From Margaritifera margaritifera (Eukaryota; Mollusca; Bivalvia; Unionida; Margaritiferidae), in contig JAQPZY010001621.1 of assembly GCA_029931535.1 (NCBI GenBank), forward strand, positions 5,122,001 to 5,186,000: 64,000 nt of DNA, in the 5' to 3' direction. The translations under genes were made by a program, and so were the position numbers. Positions 31,901-42,440 of the stretch are shown piece after piece; the stretch's first letter is position 1; each line of letters opens with the position of its first letter. The notes beneath the pieces are model-generated. The model worked only from the letters and a program-made list of their open reading frames with translations, searched no databases and had not been told where the DNA came from.

Positions 31901-33313
31901 CAAAGGCAAAGTACCTGATAATAAAAGACTCTGAGAAGCTCCAGTGTCCCTTAATATTTTAATTGGGATAGGTTTGGCAGAATCACCAATAAGTGATATA
32001 GAACCTTCTGACATGAATGGTTCATAAGCCTCCAAAATAGAATCAGACTGGGGTTTGTTTGACCCAACAAATGTATTGCTTTCAATACAAGACCGTGACC
32101 TTGACCTCGTAGAAATAAGAGCATTTGGAAAAGCTCTGTCTTTTCTCTGTTGCTTATTTTTCAACTTGAAGCAATCAGAAATAACGTGCCCTTTCGTTTT
32201 ACAATAAGTGCACGTAGGAAGAGATAAGGATTTCTGATCAGTCTTATCAGATGTTTGATTCCTAACAGTTGTGCTGTTGTGAAATTTGGAAGTACTCGAA
32301 TGAGATTGAAATGGTTTTTTACCAGAAAACTGCTGAGAGGACGATTTATTGCCAAATGAAATTTTGTGAGTCAAGGAATAATCATCAGCCATACGAGCAG
32401 CATTTTCCAAAGTTTCCACATTCCGCTCGTCAAGATAGGTTTTAACATCACTATGGATGCACCTCTTGAACTCTTCAATTAATACGAGCTGTCTGAGGTT
32501 ATCATAAGCTTGATCAACTTTCTTGGCTGAGCACCACCTATCAAATAGTTGTTCTTTATCCCTTGCAAATTCGACATGAGTTTGTCCAGTTTCTTTTCTA
32601 CAATTCCTAAACCTTTGTCGATATGCCTCTGGTACTAACTCATAAGCTTTCAAGATGTACTCCTTAACCACATCATAATCAGTGCTTTGTTGTACTGACA
32701 GTGAAGTGTAGACTTCACGAGCTTTGCCAATAAGTACACTTTGTAATAACAAAGTCCAATGCTCTCTGGGCCATTTCAAGTTTTCAGCTATTTTCTCGAA
32801 ATGAAGAAAGTATTTATCTACTTCTTTTTCCTGAAAAGGGGGTACTAACCTAATATACCTAGTAACATCAAAACCTGAACTTGTATTTAAAGGAGTGGAG
32901 TGTGCTCTGTTTGCCAGTTCTAATTCTCTTAACTTAAATTGCATTTCCCTTTCTTCTCTTTGCATCTGCATCTGCATTTGTATTTGTCTCTCTTCTTTCT
33001 TTCTCTCTCTCTCCATCTGCATTTGCCTCTCTTCTTTCTCTCTCTCCATCTGCCTCTCTTCTTTTTCTCTCTCTCTCTGAATCTGAGGCTTTGCCAATTC
33101 TAAATCCATCTGGTTCTTTAACTCTAATTCCCTTAATTTCCTGTCAGAACCAGATACAGGCTTTCTCTTCAAACTTAAAGCACTATTTTCAAAAATTCCC
33201 TTTCCTACTAAATACTGAATCAAAATAATCTTTATCTCCTGTTTTGTCAATGATACTTTTGCCTCAGATAGACTGTATTTTCTGGCAAGCTCGAGCAACT
33301 CATCCTTTCTCAT
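28916..33313 (-). pseudogene. Gag-PR-IN-RT polyprotein, one amber stop and truncated RNase H
   Basis: 1302 codons are open from MRKDELLELA (33313). In order: a charged Glu/Arg/Gln coiled segment (about 65-135), gag core (150-320), zinc knuckle CTYCKTKGHVISDC (368-381), aspartic protease DTGAS (~456), integrase HHCC (about 707-748), catalytic D778, D837, E873 (D-x35-E), a GPY-type C-terminal module (~1015), then RT with FRMCTDYRKVN, FGMKNSPATFQ and active site YIDD (1292-1295). An in-frame TAG at 29405-29407 follows 8 codons after YIDD. The same frame continues from 29404 to 28916, through the thumb and YYRKFC to RNase H. RNase H jumps from DASDVGVGGVLIQED straight to NVIADALSRA, so most of that domain is deleted. 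Only stop in 1,465 codons. Confidence 0.95.
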
Positions 33314-33518
33314 GCACTCTAACCCCTCCTGGGTAGGTTTTGAAATGAAATTCTGAACATTAGATGCCCTTGTAAATGCTTGTTGGTTTCACACAAAACA
33401 AATTTCTCTATTAAAAATCTTTGCCAAAGACAAAAAAAATTCAGAGACAAAATCAATATGAATTTCAAAGATAAATTTAATATCTCTAATATGCTTTAAA
33501 GAAATTCAATCCCGGAAC

Positions 33519-33530
33519 GACGAGCCCCCA
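33519..33530 (-). other. Primer binding site (tRNA-Pro type)
   Basis: TGGGGGCTCGTC on the minus strand, 5 nt inside the 5' LTR. These 12 bases equal the start of the tRNA-Pro primer site known from murine leukaemia virus. After a 3-4 nt difference, CCGGGAT follows. Confidence 0.8.
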
Positions 33531-33535
33531 ATTTC

Positions 33536-34287
33536 TGTTACGACTCTATGGTCTAAGAAAAATGTAACAGAAAGAAAGTGAAACCGACAAATTAAGTAAA
33601 AAATCAACAAGCAATTTATTACTAGATAATTAAAATGAAAAATCAAAAAGTCACTTACAGTAATGTGTTTTGAAATCCTAATAATCCAATAAGAATGATT
33701 GTTCTAATCACAAGTCCTAAATATAGAATGTTCCGAATTCACGGCTGTGTCCTTGAATGTTATGATGTGCTAATGATCTCCAAAGTCCTGATGTACTAAT
33801 AATCTTGATGTGCTGATGTCAAAATGAAGTATTCCAAAATCTCTGAATAAGTTCACATAAATTCCAAAATTGTCAATTAAAAATCCAAAATCCAAAAGTT
33901 TATGAGCACTGTTATAATCAAATGAATATTTAAAATAATTCTTCTCTTAGAATTTGTAATGAATTTTCACAACTGTAATAGCTCTTTACAAGACTGATGG
34001 TAATGTCAAAACTGAATAAATGTCCACCAAACATGGCATATATAAAGATTGGTCACATGACAGAATGTTCTAGAATGTGTGTCATCTTAATGGAATTTTA
34101 CTTGTAAAAAAAAATCAACCTTGACCTTCAAATTGAGAAAACATATTGATCAAAACAACCTAATTCAAGGACACTAGTTAAACATGTTTTTCCTGATAAA
34201 CATTAAGATTTAAGCAAATATTAAAGTGAAGAAACATTTATAATTTCCTAAAATATTTATAATATTATATAAACATCATACATTACA
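33536..34287 (-). repeat. 5' LTR of the Gmr1-like element
   Basis: 752 bp partner of 28026-28777. Contains the element promoter by position. Its last base is followed by the CTGG target repeat. Confidence 0.95.
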
Positions 34288-34291
34288 CTGG

Positions 34292-35195
34292 AATCACGCT
34301 ACAATTGCGACACTGATGATATAAGAGTTCTTGAATACAGTCGTTGAAAGCACGATGAGCTACGCAAAAATTAGGACGTGAATTCCAGTCTCTTGTGAAC
34401 ATTCAAAGTAAAAACAGATACAATCCACACATTTCTTATTATTCTTGTTCTGATCGTCATGTAATACTTCCTCGAGTTCTTTGTCATATATTTGAGTGTA
34501 ACACTGAAGTCAACAATATGGTCATAAAAATGTCATTTTTTCTTTCCTGGACAAACGTGTGACTTTTGGGTATTCGTTCGAACAAGATGTCCACAAGTGG
34601 GACACACTCTCAATAATTCGAAAGCACTTGTATGTTGTCGGATTTATTTTATGCGATGTTGCTCGTAACAGGCTGAATGTTCGTGTGCAAGTAGAACAAT
34701 GAATTCTTTCATTTCCTTCAGGAATGCAAGGTCTGGAAGCTAAGCACCCACGGCATCTATCTCCACAATGAATATGGTACTCCCAACTGTTAAATCCTTG
34801 TTCACATTTGTTGCAATAGTAACTGTATCCGAGAAATCCTGTGATACTTTTAATAGCATCTAATTGATCTTGGGGATGAAAAACGTGAATGTATTTTCCG
34901 TCTGGGAAATCAGTTCCTCGAAACACGAGACCTCCACGAATGACTTGAGGATATACTTTGGACACAGAGGAGCCAGCACGTCTTGACGTTTTAGCATTTC
35001 AGGAACTCCGCATACGGTCTCTTCTGAAATACCTGCTTGCTGCAAAAGAATTTCTGCTTCTTTTCGTTGTTACGGTCTCTCCGATCGTTTAATGTTTTTT
35101 TTCGTGATCTTTTCCATTCTGCTGTATCGTTCTTCTCGGCATGAATTCGAGCCACGGGTTAAACACATTTGTTAATCTGGACGATAGTTTGTTTG
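34292..35195 (-). pseudogene. polB: Polinton 2 PolB, N-proximal part between two insertions
   Basis: Minus frames here read SYYCNKCEQGFNSWEYHIHC with a following CRGC (34965-34522), the Cys/His cluster before the exonuclease domain of Polinton PolB. Upstream come LLQQAGISEETVCGVPEM (about 35045-34980) and QTIVQINK (about 35190), all typical of the N-terminal region. Frame changes and stops separate them. The LTR element cuts this part off from the catalytic part at 28025, and the FLYWCH element cuts it off from 35757 onward. Confidence 0.75.
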
Positions 35196-35756
35196 GTGTC
35201 CCGACAAAAGCGCGCAGGACAAAAGCGCGCCGACAAAAGAGCGCCGTCAAAAACGCGCAGCTGAAAACCCCCGACAAAAGCGCGCCGACAAAAGAGCGCC
35301 GACAAAACCTGAAATCCCCCGAATCGTAGAAGCAGAAAGAGCACATTTTACGTGATGGCTATCGGCTTCGTAAAGATGGTATTAATTTGGATGGTGTACG
35401 TCATGGACATGCGTGAAAAAAAAAATGCAAAGGTCGGCTGAAATTCGATGCAACAGATGCAGTAACTGTTGTTTCGGAGTGTAATCACGCTCCCACTCCA
35501 GAACTTAGTGAAGTGACGAAGGCTGTGGTTGAGATACGTCGGCGTGCAGTGAAGACTGTTCATAAACTGAGATATTAATGAATAGATGATGTTATTTGTT
35601 CTTTAACATCATATTTCTGCATATTTAGATATTAATTAATAAACGATGCTTAATGATCTTTAATGCTGTATTTGTTAGTTTTTTCTTTACTAGAGATTCA
35701 AAATGGTAATTGTTGTACACTTTCGTCTTTGCGCTATTTTGTCGGCGCGCTTTTGT
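35196..35756 (+). mobile_element. FLYWCH-bearing DNA-transposon remnant in PolB
   Basis: About 560 bp with inverted ends: CCGACAAAAGCGCGC and several repeats of (CGACAAAAGMGCGC) on the left, and the inverse GTCGGCGCGCTTTTGT at the right edge (about 35740-35756). The inside carries a FLYWCH zinc-finger-like frame. It splits PolB between SPPRGSGRRKVLS...DELR on the right and TIVQINK on the left. FLYWCH domains commonly accompany MULE-type transposases; no transposase is left. Confidence 0.7.
35330..35578 (+). pseudogene. FLYWCH-type zinc finger fragment, one stop
   Basis: Plus-strand frame HILRDGYRLRKDGINLDGV, a TGA near 35413, KKKCKGRLKFDATD and SECNHAP, then EIRRRAVKTVHKLRY to TAA 35576-35578. 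The D-G-Y-R-x-x-K, C-K-G-R-L and H-A-P positions fit FLYWCH; the aromatic Trp position is lost. Confidence 0.65.
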
Positions 35757-36373
35757 GCGAAGTTCGTCCACTGATAAAACTTTGCGCCGTCCGCTGCCTC
35801 TTGGAGGTGAAATGTGTGTCATGCGAAGAGTAGCTTTTCCATCGATCTTGTCAAACTAGTCGTTAGTCACAAGATTTTGGAATAGGTTAAATCCGTAGGT
35901 GTACTAAACTCTATTCACACATGAAACTTCAAACTGTCATGAGTGATGGATAGTATTAAACGATCGTGATCTTGAGTTTGGTATTGTCGCTTCAATTTCT
36001 CTAACATTGACTGAAATAAATCCATATTGAAAACAGCTGCTTTCTCTGCTGTAATTTGATACTTGAACTCTTTAAATTTCACTGTGTAAGTGTAAGCCGT
36101 CGTTCTACATTTTCTGGAAGTCATTTTTGGTGTAGGTCGAATGTAAAAATAATCTTACAGAATACCAAACGACGTTCTTTCTTGGCTCTTGACTCTCTAG
36201 ATCTTGTGGTGGAGGTAGACAGTGTTGGCATAGGATCACTCATATCTTCTTCAAAATCACTCGGGTGAAAATCTGTCAATACTTCTCTGATCGTATGAGG
36301 CGACACCGAAAGTCGTCGTCGTCTCTTGGCTTCTCTTGGCTGGTTTCTTGTTGGAATGGTTTGATCTTTTCAT
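35757..36373 (-). pseudogene. polB: Polinton 2 PolB, N-terminal end
   Basis: The likely start is the Met at 36373 (MKRSNHSNKKPAKRS, basic and NLS-like). Fragments follow in shifting frames: SDPMPTLSTSTTR, YTVKFKEFKYQI, LFQSMLEKLKRQ, DRLILSITHDSLKF and MTHISPPRGSGRRK with LSVDELR, ending where the FLYWCH element starts. The region before the Cys cluster in Polinton PolB has this layout. The whole gene, without insertions, would span about 3.9 kb, typical of the family. Confidence 0.6.
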
Positions 36374-36472
36374 GATGATTCAAAATTTTATTTGACTAGG
36401 GTACACACACTCTCTCCCTATGTATAGATAGACTCATCACCTTAAGACAATACGCTCTTTCAGTTTCAGTCT

Positions 36473-36850
36473 GTGAAAATGGAAGAGTCACAAAAGATCG
36501 CACTTCTCGTCAGAGATTTACAGAGAGTCATTCGAAAGTACACATCCAATAAGACTACGGACTACTCTACTCGAGATAAAAATCAAGATACCTGCTTTGT
36601 CTGTCAAGGGAAATATACACTGGGCTCCAGAATGCCCACAATCTCAAAAAAAGGAAAAACTACGACAGAAGAAAAGACAGATAAAAGTAAAGATACCTGT
36701 GTTCAGAGTGTCGCAAGAGAAAAGAGAACAAGGAAGAGGAACGTTCAGCAGGAACAGAAGAAGAACCCATACCAGTATAGAAATTCAAAAAGGCGAGATA
36801 AGCAGAAGAAACAGGAGAAGAGGAATGCATACATTAAAAAAGAAAGATAG
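36473..36850 (+). pseudogene. CCHC zinc-knuckle-like ORF, frameshifted
   Basis: MEESQKIALLVRDLQR starts 99 bp from the divergent PolB start. CFVC is in this frame, and GNIHWAPECP is in the next frame (ATG at 36597). A one-base shift between them hides a C-x2-C-x4-H-x4-C knuckle. The remainder is Lys/Arg/Gln-rich. Gag-like or nucleic-acid-binding; whether it belongs to Polinton 2 is unclear. Confidence 0.45.
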
Positions 36851-36975
36851 TAAAAGAAGAAGAAAATTGACTTCTGTGGTGTGTTTTGAAATTTCATTCT
36901 GAATCTATTACAGAGAATGTACCAAAAACATGTAAGTATATTTTTGTCTTGATTTGCTTTCGTAGTATAGATAAG

Positions 36976-36979
<4 letters not shown>

Positions 36980-37046
<67 letters not shown>

Positions 37047-37056
37047 ACACACACAC
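36980..37056. repeat. (CA)n microsatellite
   Basis: About 38 CA units with one GA interruption near 37041. Confidence 0.98.
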
Positions 37057-37106
37057 TTTATAGAGGATGGATTTGAGTTTTGTTTGATTTTGCAATCATT
37101 GAATAG

Positions 37107-37147
37107 TATCTCTCTTCTGAAATATTTGGGTGGCCCTGAAAAGGGCC
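37107..37147 (-). promoter_or_regulatory. Histone-type 3' processing stem-loop
   Basis: On the minus strand GGCCCTTTTCAGGGCC (37147-37132) is a perfect 6 bp stem with a 4 nt loop. It is followed by ACCCA and, 13 nt further, the purine-rich AGAAGAGAGATA, as in replication-dependent histone mRNAs (stem-loop plus histone downstream element). No histone coding frame was found upstream on this strand. Confidence 0.8.
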
Positions 37148-37269
37148 GTTGGGGTTTTTTGAATAATAAAAAAAAAACTTATGGACTATCATCATTTGCA
37201 ACTGTCTTAAACCTTTTTCACGTCCAAGTCCTACTCCTGCTGCTGTTACTGTGGTAGTGGTAGTAGTTA

Positions 37270-37760
37270 CTGCTGGCGTCTCAGTGGTCGATGTAGTCAT
37301 AGAAGGTTTATAAGTCTTGGATCTTGTTATCTTCGGCTGGGCCAAAGAAGTTTGATACAGTACTCTCAGGTGTTTTAACTATGCGAAAATGTCTTGTAAC
37401 AGACTGACCGTTTTGACTCTCTTTCTTTTTCTCACCGTTCAACGTTTTCATCTTCTCCTCTTGTTGCTTTCTTTTTTCCTCTTGTTGTTCTTGTTATTGT
37501 TCAACAAATACTTGTTCTTCTTCTTTCCAACGTTGCAAATAACTCTCCAACTCTTCCTTTTGTTTTTTTTAAAAATCATCATAGACTGGTAATGATGGAG
37601 AAGAACCTAAAGGTGGTACTACCGGCAAAAATTCTTGCGAAAATGATAAGAAATCGCACAAAGCCAAATTGAAGTCATTCTCTTCTTGAAGAATACTTGC
37701 TATAGCAACAGTAGTAGTAGTCGTCTAAGAGGTATCCACTGCAGGCACGCCCCATTACAT
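37270..37760 (-). pseudogene. Glu/Gln-rich coiled-coil ORF, broken
   Basis: A minus frame reads FNLALCDFLSFSQEFLPVV, then SSPSLPVYDDF, a stop, KEELESYLQRWKEEEQVF, a stop, and EEKRKQQEEKMKTLNGEK, ending KIQDL with a stop near 37312. A long charged coiled coil with a Phe/Leu-rich start. No family assigned. Same strand as Polinton 2 PolB. Confidence 0.45.
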
Positions 37761-37829
37761 CGTCTTCATTTTATCAGCCATAAGTATTGCACTTAAACTC
37801 TTCAGCAACGGTACATCGTAGGAACACTC

Positions 37830-37835
<6 letters not shown>

Positions 37836-37922
<87 letters not shown>
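37836..37922. repeat. (TA)n microsatellite
   Basis: About 43 TA units without interruption. Confidence 0.98.
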
Positions 37923-37925
<3 letters not shown>

Positions 37926-38306
37926 TGATTGAAAGATAGAAAACACGCCTTGACTGAATTATGTTACACGCGTTCTGATTGATGTAACTTCCCAATCAAT
38001 TTCAATCCGGTCCTAGAATATATGCATAGGTGCGTTGGCCCGCTGTGTCATCTCTTCTCAAGAGAATCCGACAAGATGTGGGTAAAAGGGGAGCCATCGA
38101 CCATCATTTCCAGTATGCTGTTTAATCCAGACTTCCTGGTATATTTCAAGGCAATGTGGGCCATTGCTTGGATCGTCGACACAGCTATTTGGAAGAGATG
38201 AATGCAACGCAGCCTGAAGCGTGTCTTAGTGTATGGACCAGCAGTGAGAAGAAGCTTGCGAAGAACTGTGAAGCGGTGCCAGACCTATTTGGAGAACAAA
38301 CCCAAC

Positions 38307-38350
38307 AACCCTTTTCAAGGCCAAACAAATGTCTTCGAAAAGAGAGATAC
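38307..38350 (+). promoter_or_regulatory. Degenerate histone-type stem-loop
   Basis: ACCCTTTTCAAGGCC, then AAACAAAT and GAAAAGAGAGATACTATTCA, parallel to the intact minus-strand signal at 37107-37147 (same GAGAGATACTATTCA follows). The stem is damaged. Frames upstream (38156-38300) have no clear histone sequence. Confidence 0.55.
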
Positions 38351-39345
38351 TATTCAAAATCATTGCCACTATATATATTTTATGTTTGTATGTTTTATGT
38401 TTGTGTATGTCTGTCTTTACAAAACAAAACTTAAACTCAAAAACTCTTTCTACACCTTCTTGTGTGTGATAGTATGTTTATGGGTATAGTGTGTATATAA
38501 ACACTACTACTCTTGCTTGTGTGTGATTTCAACCCCCTTCTTTTACATCCTACCCTTTTCGTTGGATAGTATATTTGAAGTATTGGATAGTATAGTGCGG
38601 GGTGTTGGATAGTAGATGACTAAGTATTGGTCACTACACATTGTCTGTTGGATAGTAATTTAAACGTGGTTGTTTGATAGTACTCAAAATGTGGGTGTTG
38701 GATAGTAATCAAAAAGTGGCTGCTGAATAGTAATTAAAAAGTGGGTGTTGGATGGTCATAAAAAAGTGGGATGTTGAATAGTAATCAAAAAGTAGGTGTT
38801 GGATAGTAGATCACTAAGTGCTGCATATTAGATAACTATTTAACATTAGCATTCCAGTGTGGATCTAGATAGGCCCATCATTTAAAATCTAAGCTTATGC
38901 CCATAGGTTTACATGCGTGTTAAACCTATGGACATTTTTAACATTAGCATTCCCGTTTGGATCCATATAGGCTCAGCATTTTAATCCTATGCTTACGGAT
39001 ATAGGTTTACATGTGTGGGCTTGTCCAGACCCATAATGTTAAATCTATGGACCTATGGACATTTTTAACATTAGCATTCCAGTTTGGGTCTCAATAGGCT
39101 CCCAATTTAAACCTACGGCGCAATGTTAATATGTTAATTCCTGTAGAGCCCCCCCCCCCCCCCCCAAGTGGCCCATATTATTGAGGTTAACAACTTCTAA
39201 TAATGTAACAATGTACTCTCAGTGTTAAATTCCCATTTTGGGTCTCAGGTGTCCCATAATGTAAACCTATAAACCTATGGCATAATGTTACTTCCCGTTT
39301 GGGGTCTCAAGTGCCCCACATTACTACTTGTATTACTCATAAAAC
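38351..39345 (+). repeat. GGATAGTA repeat family, copy B, expanded
   Basis: Matches 20473-21080 in order of blocks, and is longer because of about ten TTGGATAGTA-type repeats (38570-38830) and a triplicated TAACATTAGCATTCC block (38843, 38938, 39068). A poly-C run lies at 39151-39167. Confidence 0.8.
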
Positions 39346-40950
39346 TGCTAATATTAATGATCTTGATAAGTGCTATGTCATTATTTATCTCTCTTCTTGT
39401 GGATCATTACATCGATTTGTCTTAGAGCGACATGGTTAACTGATTGGTTGGTTGATTGATGGACTGTTTGGTCAACTGATTCAAGCTAAGAATTAATTTT
39501 TGCCTTTCTCTGCTTCGCAATGCACCTTCAATTAAAAAAAAAAAAAAAAAAAAAAAGAACATGAATACACCGGGAGTACCTACATCCATCTTTATATATT
39601 GCGTATTCGTCGATCTCAAAATAATCTTTAAATCCAGAATGTTCATTGAACTGTCTCGTGCTAAATTAAAATAGGATGGGGATATAACTGAAAAAGAACA
39701 AGTTCCCGTATGAGTTGAGGTTAATGAAGATTGATTCAAACATTTGAAACTTCTCATTAAACGTGTAATCATGATCTTCATAATTTTAGGATTTCTGCGC
39801 CAGCTTTGGGTTCAATTTTAGCATAATCCTTACCTAACTCTATTTAATCACGTTTCCAAGAAAAAGCGACACCGAACCTCTTAAAATATTTCCCGAGACT
39901 CAGAACCAATTTAAAACAATATTTTTCTTATACACAGTAAATGTAGACTTACAATATGGTGAAACAGCTTTTGTTTCCACGGTGTCACATGAAATTGAAT
40001 TATTCAAGGCAAAAACCACAAACTCGCTTATGCTTAACCGAAGTAACTTGTCTTCTGTCACTGTTTTTTGTTGTTGTTTTTTTTTTTTTCTATCGTCGAC
40101 AAGCTTGGTACTCGGTGGCGAGCTTGAAATAAATGTTAGACTCAATCTATTTGTTAAACTCACTTCCTGTCTTAACAAAATATAATAACACTGAACACAA
40201 TTTTTAAAAAAAAAAATTGAACTTAAGCAAAATCCAAGAGCAGATCGCCAGACTGCAAACCTTTATATGTGATTTAAAACGTACTAGTTTCCTTATGCAT
40301 TGATGAGGAGGAACATTTGATCATTTAAAACGTCTGTTTTGGAGAACTTGTTTTCGAGGTACATATACTGCAGGACAGAACTGAATTATCTTACCTGAGA
40401 ACAAATGTCGTGCATTCTCATGGCATAAGCCTCAGCACACACGCCAACAGTTTCTTTTTACTACGCCTAGGTTCTTTAACGAGATGCAGTTTGCTTTGGT
40501 TTCTCGTTGTTTCTTTTGTTTTTGTTAGGCGTCGGCATAAAGTTATCGTAATTTTCTTTTTCTGAAATATATTAAGATCACTGGGGAAAGCCATAATGTT
40601 GCAGATTTTCCCCACCATCCACCGTAACAATAACCTGCCCATACATATTTGGGCCAAGCCAAGTGTATGTTAATCTGACAGCAACACAAAATAGACATGT
40701 AGTTGACTGACTTTAAGATCGTTTTTCAATTATGTTTTCTTTCTTTCCTGGATTATTTAACTTTTGTTTGTAGATTTAACCCCAACCCCATCAGTCAAAC
40801 ATGTAATAGTCCCGGTTTTCTCTTGTGGCTTTTGTGTTTAGTTTTTGTTTTGTGGTTGTAAGTTGTTTCTTCCCCACATGAAGGGTTTGATTAGCTCTAA
40901 AAATTTTGGGAAACTGTTTTGTGATTGCACAGTGTATATATATATGTCTG
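39346..40950. other. Intergenic, no supported gene
   Basis: Poly-A at 39534-39556, poly-T at 40080-40091. The open frames at 39422-40657 lack domains and coding-like composition. Confidence 0.65.
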
Positions 40951-41203
40951 GGGACCCCGGGTGGCCAAGTGGTCTAAGGCGCTCACACTTACAGATCACT
41001 TACACATCTCACCTCTGTCTGTGTGGGTTTGAGTCTTGGGCTCGGCTAACGTGGTAATTTGAGAAAGCTTGACAGTAACTTCCCGTAGGTCGGTGGTTCT
41101 TCCCAGGGTTTTCCTGGATTCTTCCTCCACCAAATATACTGGCCGCCATGTATAGCCTTTCATGTGCTGAAAAATGGCGTTGAACCCACAACAACAACAA
41201 CAA
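40951..41203 (+). mobile_element. tRNA-derived SINE
   Basis: The head resembles a tRNA gene: GGTGGCCAAGTGGTCTAAGG (A box) and GGTTTGAGTCTTGG (B box) 60 nt apart. Then comes a conserved-type core (CTTCCCGTAGG, GGTGGTTCTTCCCAGGG, ACTGGCCGCC) and the tail AAAATGGCGTTGAACC followed by (CAA)n. A Leu/Ser-like tRNA origin and a core of this kind occur in widespread molluscan and other metazoan SINEs. Confidence 0.8.
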
Positions 41204-42104
41204 TATATGCCAAGGCTATCCACATGGGTGCTGTGTACCTTAACTGGGGAAGACTTAACACTGCCACCATGTACATCATTTACGTAAAGCTATTTTGTAT
41301 GGTTGTGTGTACCTGATATGCAAAGGGTATTCACAGGGCTGTGTAACAATTGTGGGAATAACTAGCTTAATCCACATGGCAGTCATGTATTTTATTTGAT
41401 GGATGTTCAGCTTTCACATTTTGTAATTGAATTTCTCAGAAAATCATGGGTTTTGTCTTTTCTTCCATGAAAATAGATAAATTTGCGCTCCTGATCACCT
41501 TTGTTGCAAGTCATTGTAGTTAAAACTGGTACAATGTCACACTTCTGCATTTCACAGGCACTCATTACCAATGCAATTTAGAATATCAGTTATTGGATTG
41601 GGGTGGGGGTTCAAAACTGTAACAATGTCTTTACATGTTTCGACACCCCACCCCCATTCCTTTATCTATTAACCCACCCCCATTCCTTTATTTATTAACT
41701 GATACTCTTAATTTCATTTGTCAGGAGGTCCTGTTTTCATAGGATGATTTGATGCAAGATCATTCAGAGTAATTTGGACTCATTCGTAATGTATCAGGCC
41801 TAGAATTTAACATAAATTTCCTTGTAGCCAGAAGTAGAGTGAGAAGTTTACTAGTCCTGCTGAATCTTTATTTGTCCTTCCCACAAAACAAGGTCAGGCA
41901 CATATCTAGATTAATAACACAATAACACTTTTATTTCTTACCATCATACATAATCCAGAAGTACAAATCTTGCCTTAGAAAAACCACCAAAGCCACTTGA
42001 AAATATTTACTACAAGTTCACAAGAAAACTAAGGACTGATTATTCAGAAGCTAAAAAGATGTGACTGGGTAAACATTTTTTAGAGCCTTGTCATCCGGAA
42101 AGAA
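41204..42104. other. Intergenic, no supported gene
   Basis: Contains a duplicated word CACCCCCATTCCTTTAT at about 41648-41690. No domain-bearing frame. Confidence 0.6.
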
Positions 42105-42440
42105 CAAATAACTTAATAAGCAAGAAAGACAAAGACCTCATTCATCTTGGTCATTATGTATTGTAATTCCACAGATAAACAATTTCATGCAGTATCCATC
42201 ATGCTAGAGTGAAAGCAGGGTGATACGATTTCTCATTATGATAGTATTGGTATTGTGCAGGTTTTTACAACAGATATACATACAAACCTTTGAATGGAAT
42301 ATGTTATCTACATGATTGATTGCTAAAGACGGAATGGGATTTTGATGACTATGGCACTACAATGGTGGTTTGACAAATACATATAAGTCTGGTTTAGTCT
42401 GTGACATACAAGTTTACCTTATAAATGTAACAAAACTGGT
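42105..42440 (+). repeat. Repeat family Y, copy 1
   Basis: Same order of blocks as 54925-55290: AAAGACAAAGACCTCATTCA, TATGTATTGTAA, CTCATTATGATA, AACCTTTGAA, GATGACTRTG, CATACAA...CCTTATAAAT. About 70-80% similar by eye. No coding frame. Confidence 0.75.

Larger units (their letters stand above)
28026..34287 (-). mobile_element. Gmr1-like Ty3/gypsy LTR retrotransposon, 6.26 kb
   Basis: Two 752 bp LTRs in direct orientation (28026-28777 and 33536-34287) begin TGTTACGACT and end in TAACA/TTACA, flanked by the 4 bp target repeat CTGG (28022-28025 and 34288-34291). One long minus-strand polyprotein frame lies between. Domain order is gag, protease, integrase, reverse transcriptase, RNase H: integrase precedes RT, the arrangement known for Gmr1-type elements and unlike standard gypsy. 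By eye I count roughly a dozen LTR differences, so insertion was fairly recent. It sits inside the PolB pseudogene of Polinton 2. Confidence 0.95.

Noticed and set aside
36745..37095. Frame with a long Cys-Val repeat
   Set aside because: Translation of the (CA)n microsatellite.
37755..37995. Tyr-Ile repeat frames
   Set aside because: Translation of the (TA)n microsatellite; the same holds at 53.9 and 54.3 kb.
38156..38340. Histone coding remnant upstream of the degenerate stem-loop
   Set aside because: I compared the frames with H2A, H2B, H3 and H4 C-termini and found only scattered short similarities.
40951..41040. Functional tRNA gene
   Set aside because: A and B boxes are present, but cloverleaf arms do not pair well and a SINE core with a (CAA)n tail follows.
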